Below are positions 51,562 through 56,495 of a stretch of DNA of 56,495 bases, one piece after another. Source of the DNA: an uncultured Merdimonas sp. (GTDB lineage: Bacteria > Bacillota > Clostridia > Lachnospirales > Lachnospiraceae); the NCBI GenBank assembly GCA_944375885.1, contig CALWBB010000003.1, positions 1 to 56,495 of the forward strand, written 5' to 3'. The notes beneath the pieces were generated by a model. It was not told where the DNA came from. It was given only the letters and a program-made list of their open reading frames with translations, and did not search any database. Position 1 is the stretch's first letter, and each line of letters starts with the position of its first letter. A program made the position numbers and the translations under genes.

Positions 51562-52051
51562 GCAGCTGACAAAGCAGGATGTGCAGAAGATTGAGCAGGA
51601 GATTGAGCACCGGAAGCTGGTGGTGCGCAAGGAGGCCATCGAGGCCGTAAAGGAGGCCCGCGCCCAGGGAGACTTAAGCGAAAATTTTGAATATTACGCG
51701 GCCAAGCGGGAGAAGAACCAGAATGAGAGCCGCATCCGCTATCTGGAGAGAATGCTCAAGACGGCGCGGATCATCGAGGATGACGCCAAGGCGGACGAGA
51801 TCGGCCTCAATACCCGCGTGGAGCTTTATTACGAGGATGAGGAGGAGACGGACTGGGTGAAGCTGGTGACCTCCATCCGCGGCAACTCCATGGAGGGGCG
51901 GATCAGCATCGAGTCGCCTCTGGGAAAGGCTATCCTGGGCCATAAGGCCGGGGATCGGGTTCATGTGACGGTGGGAGACGGAGGCTACGACGTGGTGATC
52001 CGCTCCATCGAAAAGGACGCCGGGGACGAAGATGAGATTCGGAAATTTTAG
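51554..52051 (+). CDS. GreA/GreB family transcription elongation factor
   Basis: A 165-residue protein with the N-terminal coiled coil (about 1-80; AQGDLSENFEYYAAKREKNQ, which carries the acidic tip DLSEN) and C-terminal FKBP-like domain (ESPLGKAILGHKAGD). These factors enter the polymerase secondary channel and restart stalled complexes by RNA cleavage. Its place in an operon with a ribosome-directed nuclease links arrest of transcription and translation. It may be the main GreA or a second copy; the window cannot tell. Confidence 0.93.
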   Translation: MREQLTKQDVQKIEQEIEHRKLVVRKEAIEAVKEARAQGDLSENFEYYAAKREKNQNESRIRYLERMLKTARIIEDDAKADEIGLNTRVELYYEDEEETDWVKLVTSIRGNSMEGRISIESPLGKAILGHKAGDRVHVTVGDGGYDVVIRSIEKDAGDEDEIRKF

Positions 52052-52069
52052 AAAGAACGGGGAGAGAGG

Positions 52070-52936
52070 ATGAGTACACCAAATACAGCAGGAATGGTTC
52101 CCTTTGTAAAATGGGCCGGCGGAAAGCGGCAGATGCTGGAGCAGCTGACGCTGCGCATGCCGGAGAAATACGGAACCTACTACGAGCCCTTTGTGGGCGG
52201 AGGAGCCCTGGCCCTTTATCTGGAGCCCAGGCGGGCCTTCTTAAACGACATTAACCGGGAGCTGGTGCATACCTACACCGAGATCCGGGACCACCTGGAC
52301 ACGCTTCTGGTGCTTCTGGATTCCATGGACAAGGTCACCTGCACGAAGGAATATTACTATGAGATGCGCAGCCGCTACAATGAAAAGCTGCGCCTTGGGG
52401 ATTACGATCCGGAGATGGCTGCTCTGTTCATCTATCTGAACAAGCACTGCTTCAACGGCCTGTACCGGGTGAACACCCAGGGCGAGTTCAATGTGCCCTG
52501 GAATCAGAAGCAGCTGGTGCGTTCCATGGACATGGAAAATATCAAGCGGATATCCGCTTTTCTGAAATCGGTAACCCTCACTTGCCAGGATTTTGAGGCG
52601 GCTCTGGAGGGGATTCAAGAGGGAGATTTCGTCTATTTCGACAGCCCCTACGCGCCCTTAAATCCCGCTTCCTTTGATTCCTACACCAAGGAGGGCTTCG
52701 CGGAAGAGGAACACCGCCGCCTGGCCGGCCTGTTTCGCCGCCTGGCGGAAAAAGGCGTATACTGTATGCTGACGAACCACAATACGGAGCTCATCCGGGA
52801 GCTGTACGACGGCTTCCTGATCGAGGAAATCGACGTGCGCCGGGCTATCAACTCCGATCCAAAGAAGCGGACCGGCAAGGAGGTCATTATCCGCAGCTAC
52901 GGAAAAGCCATAGATGACACGGAGCAGCAGGCATGA
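52070..52936 (+). CDS. Dam-like DNA adenine N6-methyltransferase, DSPY variant
   Basis: A 288-residue class alpha (Dam/DpnM) enzyme. PFVKWAGGKRQ at 11-21 and PFVGGGAL at 40-47 bind S-adenosylmethionine. The catalytic motif IV is DSPY (191-194) rather than the common DPPY. HCFNGLYRVN and GEFNVPW are family segments; GATC is the usual target of the group but is not proven here. No restriction endonuclease lies near, so it is a solitary methylase. It starts 18 bases after the GreA-like stop and overlaps the next gene by four bases. Confidence 0.9.
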   Translation: MSTPNTAGMVPFVKWAGGKRQMLEQLTLRMPEKYGTYYEPFVGGGALALYLEPRRAFLNDINRELVHTYTEIRDHLDTLLVLLDSMDKVTCTKEYYYEMRSRYNEKLRLGDYDPEMAALFIYLNKHCFNGLYRVNTQGEFNVPWNQKQLVRSMDMENIKRISAFLKSVTLTCQDFEAALEGIQEGDFVYFDSPYAPLNPASFDSYTKEGFAEEEHRRLAGLFRRLAEKGVYCMLTNHNTELIRELYDGFLIEEIDVRRAINSDPKKRTGKEVIIRSYGKAIDDTEQQA

Positions 52937-53241
52937 AGGCAGTTCTGGATGAGGAGCTGATTTATGAGATCCTGTCCGTGGTGGAGGAAATCCCGGAAGG
53001 AAACGTGGCCACCTACGGGCAGATCGCCCGCCTCATCGGCCGGGAGCGGAATTCCCGGCTGGTGGGAAGGGTCTTGAGCATGGCAGAATACTATGGAAGC
53101 TATCCCTGCCACCGGGTGGTGAACCATGCGGGCCGGCTGGTGCCTGGCTGGCGGGAGCAGGAGGAGCTCCTGGCAGACGAGGGCGTGGAATTAAAAGGAA
53201 ATGGCTGTGTGGATCTGAAGAAATATCAGTGGGAGTGCTGA
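52933..53241 (+). CDS. MGMT family protein (short alkyltransferase)
   Basis: A 102-residue protein made only of the C-terminal domain of O6-alkylguanine transferases. VATYGQIARLIG forms the DNA-binding start and PCHRVV the acceptor-cysteine motif. Because the cysteine is present it may transfer alkyl groups, unlike the ATL proteins where it is replaced. It is coupled to the methylase gene (ATGA) and ends the operon before a terminator. Confidence 0.9.
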   Translation: MKAVLDEELIYEILSVVEEIPEGNVATYGQIARLIGRERNSRLVGRVLSMAEYYGSYPCHRVVNHAGRLVPGWREQEELLADEGVELKGNGCVDLKKYQWEC

Positions 53242-53254
53242 AGGCAGAGCGGGG

Positions 53255-53285
53255 GAGACGATCTGAAGGGATCGTCTCTCTTTCT
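53255..53285 (+). terminator. Terminator of the six-gene operon
   Basis: GAGACGATC and GATCGTCTC pair around TGAAGG, followed by TCTTTCT. Confidence 0.85.
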
Positions 53286-53371
53286 ATATGCTCATTTTCC
53301 TGTTCACAGGATGGAGATAGGCTGCATACCTTAGTCTTGAAGAATGTACTTTCAGTTGATAAGGAGATTGT

Positions 53372-54250
53372 ATGGCGACAAAAATCGTAGTAGACGCCGG
53401 ACATGGCGGGAGCAATCCGGGAGCCACCTACCAGGGCCGCCGGGAGAGCGACGACGCCCTGCGCCTTGCCATGGCGGTAGGGCAGATTCTGGAGGAAAAC
53501 GGCTACGACGTCATTTACACGAGAACCTCGGATGTGAGCCAGTCCGTCGGGCAGAAGGCGGCTATCGCCAACGAGGAAGGGGCGGATCTCTTCGTCTCGA
53601 TCCATCGGAACGCGGCGGAATACCCCGGAAAATACAATGGCGTCCAGACCCTGATCTATGACGATTCCGGCATCAAGAAGGAAATCGCCCAGAACATCAA
53701 CGCGAACCTGGAGCGCCTGGGCTTCCGGAACGCCGGGATCAGCATCCGGCCCAACCTGGTGGTGCTCAACAGCACTCAGATGCCGGCCCTCCTGGTGGAG
53801 GCAGGCTTCATCGACAGCGACAAGGATAACCAGCTTTTTGATTCCCGTTTTCAGGCTATGGCCCAGGGAATCGCGGACGGCATCATGGAGACACTGGAAA
53901 ACCAGAATGTATCAGGAGGAGGAAATATGAACGGAAACTCTATGGGAAATGGAATGGGAAACAATGCCGGAAACGGGATGGGAGGCGGACATAACTGCCC
54001 CGTATGCCCCTCCATGCCGGAGGACGGCGGACAGGAGGAGCTTTACCGAGTGCAGGCAGGCGCCTTCCGCGACCGGCAGAACGCTGACAATCTTTTGAGC
54101 CTTTTGGAAAATGATGGCTTCCCGGCCTACATCATCTATCAGGACGGTCTGTACAAGGTACAGGTAGGCGCTTACGCCCGCTTGAGCAACGCCATCGCCA
54201 TGGAGCGGGAGGTACGCCAGAAGGGCTACAATACTTATATCACCACCTAA
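53372..54250 (+). CDS. N-acetylmuramoyl-L-alanine amidase (CwlC-like) with SPOR domain
   Basis: A 292-residue Amidase_3 zinc enzyme. VDAGHGG (His about 10), ESDDALRLA, SIHRNAA and LLVEAGFIDS carry the zinc ligands and catalytic glutamate. A low-complexity linker rich in Gly, Asn and Met (about 185-215) includes CPVC. The SPOR domain at about 222-292 binds peptidoglycan with stripped peptides. There is no signal peptide, as in B. subtilis CwlC, which lyses the mother cell after sporulation; the same role is likely. GATAAGGAGATTGT precedes the ATG. Confidence 0.92.
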   Translation: MATKIVVDAGHGGSNPGATYQGRRESDDALRLAMAVGQILEENGYDVIYTRTSDVSQSVGQKAAIANEEGADLFVSIHRNAAEYPGKYNGVQTLIYDDSGIKKEIAQNINANLERLGFRNAGISIRPNLVVLNSTQMPALLVEAGFIDSDKDNQLFDSRFQAMAQGIADGIMETLENQNVSGGGNMNGNSMGNGMGNNAGNGMGGGHNCPVCPSMPEDGGQEELYRVQAGAFRDRQNADNLLSLLENDGFPAYIIYQDGLYKVQVGAYARLSNAIAMEREVRQKGYNTYITT

Positions 54251-54286
54251 GCTTAAATTGTAAAAACTTCCTTTTGGAAAGAACAG

Positions 54287-54329
54287 AGCCGGCGTACCAG
54301 AGGCACAATATGCCCTTGGTACGCCGGCT
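54287..54329. repeat. Hairpin repeat D
   Basis: Two 19-base arms (54287-54305, 54311-54329) with two mismatches around CAATA. The core GTACCAGAGGCA...TGCCCTTGGTAC resembles hairpins A-C. It follows the amidase gene and may end its transcript, though no U-tract follows. Confidence 0.6.
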
Positions 54330-54451
54330 TTCTGCAGTCACGCGACCTTTTGCCGGATTTACAATCTATGTTTTTAATCTCCGTCTTGTGAAAACAAAAA
54401 AGATCGTGTATAAATAAATGGAAAATGTGCAACAGAAAGGATTTGTATAGA

Positions 54452-55186
54452 ATGAAAGCAAAATGCGCGGTGATCACGGGGGCTTCCCGTGGAATCGGGG
54501 CCGCCGTGGCAGAGCGGTTCGCGGCCGGAGGCTGGAGCCTGGCGCTTTCCTGCCGCCGCTCGGCCGAAAGGCTGGAGGAGCTGGCGGCCCGGCTGCGAAG
54601 GGAGTACGGCGTCCAGTGTCTTACGTATGCCGGAGACATGGGGGACGAGGCCTGCGTCCGGGAATTTTTCCGCCAGGCGGAAGGGGCTTTTGGCGGCGCG
54701 GACGTGCTGGTGAATAACGCCGGGATTTCCCGGGTGGGGCTTCTGCAGGACATGCCCCTTAGCGAATGGGAGGAGCTGATGCGGACGAATGTGACCTCCG
54801 TTTTCCTGTGCACCAGGGCTGCCCTTCCCTTTATGATCCACCAGAAATCTGGCTCCGTCATCAATATTTCCTCGGTCTGGGGCTGCGTGGGGGCCTCCTG
54901 TGAGGCTGCCTATTCGGCCTCCAAGGGAGCGGTAAACGCCTTTACGCAGGCCATGGCGAAGGAGCTGGCCCCAAGCGGCGTCGCGGTGAACGCGGTGGCC
55001 TGCGGCGCGATTGATACGGAGATGAACGCCTGCTTTACCACCGAGGAGCGGGAGGCCATCGCGGAGGAGATTCCGGCGGGCCGCTTCGGGCTTCCGGCGG
55101 AGGCGGCAGAGCTGGTGTGGGCGCTTGCGGCCCAGTCCCCCTACCTGACGGGACAGATCATCCGCCTGGACGGCGGCTGGATCTGA
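54452..55186 (+). CDS. Short-chain dehydrogenase/reductase (FabG-like)
   Basis: A protein of 244 residues. The cofactor loop GASRGIGAAVAERFAAGG, the NNAG segment and the catalytic SSVWG...YSASKGA set (Ser, Tyr, Lys) are complete. It resembles 3-oxoacyl-ACP reductases, but no fatty-acid genes are near, so it may be a homologue with another substrate. The ATG at 54452 is chosen because AAAGGA lies ten bases upstream. It ends 65 bases before the LrgA-like gene. Confidence 0.9.
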   Translation: MKAKCAVITGASRGIGAAVAERFAAGGWSLALSCRRSAERLEELAARLRREYGVQCLTYAGDMGDEACVREFFRQAEGAFGGADVLVNNAGISRVGLLQDMPLSEWEELMRTNVTSVFLCTRAALPFMIHQKSGSVINISSVWGCVGASCEAAYSASKGAVNAFTQAMAKELAPSGVAVNAVACGAIDTEMNACFTTEEREAIAEEIPAGRFGLPAEAAELVWALAAQSPYLTGQIIRLDGGWI

Positions 55187-55251
55187 ATTTCAGGCTCCAA
55201 ACCTATGAAAAAGCTTTGCCGCCGGGGACGGCGGCGGGAGGGAGATACGTT

Positions 55252-55620
55252 ATGAAAATTATCAAACAGTTTGGGATTATCTTTTCCCTGTGCTGGCTGG
55301 CCACGGTGATCGAGGGTCTTTTGCCTATCGCGTTTCCGGCCAGCGTCATTGCTATGCTGCTGCTTCTTGTCTGCCTGCTTGCAGGCGTGCTGAAAATCGA
55401 TCATATCCGGGAAAAATCCGATTTCCTGCTGGCGAATATGGCCTTCTTTTTTATTCCAGCGGGCGTCAATATGATCAACTATCTGGACATCCTGAAGGAG
55501 AACTGGCTGCCCCTTCTTCTGATCTGCGTGATTACGACGGTGGTTACCTTCGCGGCCACCGCTTACAGCGTCCGGCTGGCGATGCGTCTGCTGTCCGGGA
55601 AGAAAGGAGTGGAAAAATGA
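55252..55620 (+). CDS. CidA/LrgA family membrane protein
   Basis: A protein of 122 residues with four membrane helices. FPASVIAMLLLLVCLLAG and FFFIPAGVNMINY are the family landmarks. LrgA/CidA proteins are holin-like and influence cell lysis or carry small organic acids such as pyruvate. The ATG at 55252 follows GGAGGGAGATACGTT. It overlaps the LrgB gene by four bases. Confidence 0.9.
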   Translation: MKIIKQFGIIFSLCWLATVIEGLLPIAFPASVIAMLLLLVCLLAGVLKIDHIREKSDFLLANMAFFFIPAGVNMINYLDILKENWLPLLLICVITTVVTFAATAYSVRLAMRLLSGKKGVEK

Positions 55621-56309
55621 GTAATATGAGCGAGGTCTTTGCCTCTCCGTTTTTCGGAATTGCCTTAAGCATCCTGGCCTTCTGGCTGGGAACCCTGATC
55701 CAGAAAAAACTGAAATCCGTGATTTTTAACCCGCTGCTGATCGCGATCCTTCTGACGTCGGCCGTGCTGCTGGTGTTTGACATTCCCTATGAGAGCTACA
55801 ATGAGGGCGGGGCTGTGATCAACATGTTCCTGACACCGGCCACGGCCTGCCTGGCAGTCTCGATTTATACAAAAATCCAGATCCTGAAGAAGAACAGCAT
55901 CCCGATCCTGGCGGGCTGTACGGTGGGCTCCCTGGCGTCCATGGGCAGCGTCTGGCTCCTCTGTCGGCTGTTCGCCCTGGATGACGCCATGACGGCGTCC
56001 CTGATCCCGAAGTCGATCACCACTCCTATCGCCATGGGGGTCTGCGAGGCCCACGGCGGTATCGTGCCGGTGACGGTGATCGCCGTGATTTTCACGGGAA
56101 TCCTGGGAAGCATCCTGGCCCCCTTCCTCATCCGCCTGTTCCGGGTGGAGGATTCCATGACCGCAGGCCTGGCCATCGGCGCCTGCAGCCATGCGGTGGG
56201 CACCTCCCGCGCCCTGGAGCTGGGAGAGACGGAGGGTGCTATGAGCGGTCTGGCCATCGGCGTCTGCGGGATTATCACGGTACTCGTGTCTATGGTGCTT
56301 TTGCCATAA
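55617..56309 (+). CDS. LrgB family membrane protein
   Basis: A protein of 230 residues with about seven membrane helices. FLTPATACLAVSIY, LIPKSITTPIAMGV and IGACSHAVGTSRALELGE are the strongly conserved LrgB segments. It works with the LrgA-like partner encoded upstream, with which it is translationally coupled. In B. subtilis and Streptococcus relatives the pair moves pyruvate. A second ATG three codons in is possible. Confidence 0.93.
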   Translation: MSNMSEVFASPFFGIALSILAFWLGTLIQKKLKSVIFNPLLIAILLTSAVLLVFDIPYESYNEGGAVINMFLTPATACLAVSIYTKIQILKKNSIPILAGCTVGSLASMGSVWLLCRLFALDDAMTASLIPKSITTPIAMGVCEAHGGIVPVTVIAVIFTGILGSILAPFLIRLFRVEDSMTAGLAIGACSHAVGTSRALELGETEGAMSGLAIGVCGIITVLVSMVLLP

Positions 56310-56390
56310 AAAAGCCTGGACAATATTTATCTATAAATTTGTATCTAAAGGTTTCTGTTTACAGATGATTCAGAAATAGGAGTTGATTTT

Positions 56391-56495
56391 TTGGAGAATA
56401 AATGGCTTAATATCGGAAAAGACCGTATTATGGACGGTTATGTGAAAACAAATGATATTTTTAAAGATATGTGCGGGATTATCGAGTCATCACAG
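56391..56495 (+). CDS. Partial gene at the window edge, possibly DUF1016/YhcG nuclease family
   Basis: An open frame of 35 codons runs off the end, starting with TTG after AATAGGAG. It reads KWLNIGKDRIMDGYVKT and then DIFKDMCGIIESSQ. The second piece recalls the start of DUF1016_N proteins, which are PDDEXK nucleases with defence or mobile-element links, but too little is visible to be sure. Confidence 0.4.
   Translation, partial: MENKWLNIGKDRIMDGYVKTNDIFKDMCGIIESSQ

Noticed and set aside
52933..53241. ATL (alkyltransferase-like) protein lacking the acceptor cysteine
   Set aside because: The motif is PCHRV with the cysteine present, so the ATL label does not apply.

Overview
The window looks like a chromosomal piece of a Gram-positive, spore-forming, anaerobic Clostridia member, most likely Lachnospiraceae. 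The evidence is an ECF transporter module next to truA, rplM and rpsI, an HrcA/CIRCE heat-shock site, a CwlC-like sporulation amidase without signal peptide, Clostridia-specific families (DUF4317, DUF1836, TSCPD, CD1871A-type CXXC protein) and a MetVF/RnfC2-type methylene-tetrahydrofolate reductase locus of the kind known from acetogens. Housekeeping genes are GC-rich; several inserted genes are visibly more AT-rich. No rRNA, tRNA or CRISPR array was seen.

Layout. 1-1611: decayed end of a mobile element (sigma-70-like gene and a gene broken by an in-frame stop). 1.6-14.8 kb: birA, degV, a four-gene DUF1836/SCP2-like/class III aminotransferase operon, an ABC-F/YoaK/TSCPD operon, an HD-domain hydrolase, a membrane-anchored zinc-ribbon sensor-like protein, an aldo/keto reductase and a PhoH ATPase. 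14.8-16.8 kb: CIRCE-controlled hsp20-dnaJ. 17-20.4 kb: ecfA1-ecfA2-ecfT-truA. 20.6-28.6 kb: an inserted sugar-utilisation operon (two BadF-type kinases, an ABC importer, a GH4 glycosidase, a GntR regulator) that separates truA from rplM-rpsI. 30-31.5 kb: a Schlafen-AlbA_2 ATPase. 31.7-36 kb: a relic ATPase fragment, then a LytTR two-component system, an Xre membrane protein and a target-like operon preceded by paired direct repeats. 36.1-39.6 kb: rnfC2 (with MetV-like N-terminus)-metV-metF. 40-43.7 kb: accessory zinc-finger/pRiA4b ORF-3-like gene, a probably frameshifted gene, and an autoregulated Xre-DUF3169 pair with three operator palindromes. 44.1-45.9 kb: a thioredoxin/CXXC/polyferredoxin operon on the minus strand. 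46.1-53.2 kb: a tightly packed six-gene operon. 53.4 kb to the end: amidase, SDR, LrgA/LrgB and the start of a further gene.

The most striking system is the 46.1-53.2 kb operon. A Schlafen-AlbA_2/ATPase/winged-helix protein is followed with zero spacing by a 917-residue protein that joins a Tet(M)/EF-G-like ribosomal GTPase to a YacP/Rae1-like NYN nuclease. DUF4317, a GreA-type factor, a solitary adenine methylase with a DSPY motif and an MGMT-family protein follow. A GTPase that enters the ribosomal A site joined to a nuclease family known to cut mRNA in the A site suggests a single-chain ribosome-rescue, stress or defence enzyme; this is inference from domain content. Other notable points are three dispersed repeat families (variable-stem hairpins, TTTGGACATATA-type intergenic motifs, 14-bp tandem repeats), a predicted LytTR binding-site pair, and a likely one-base frameshift at 41041.
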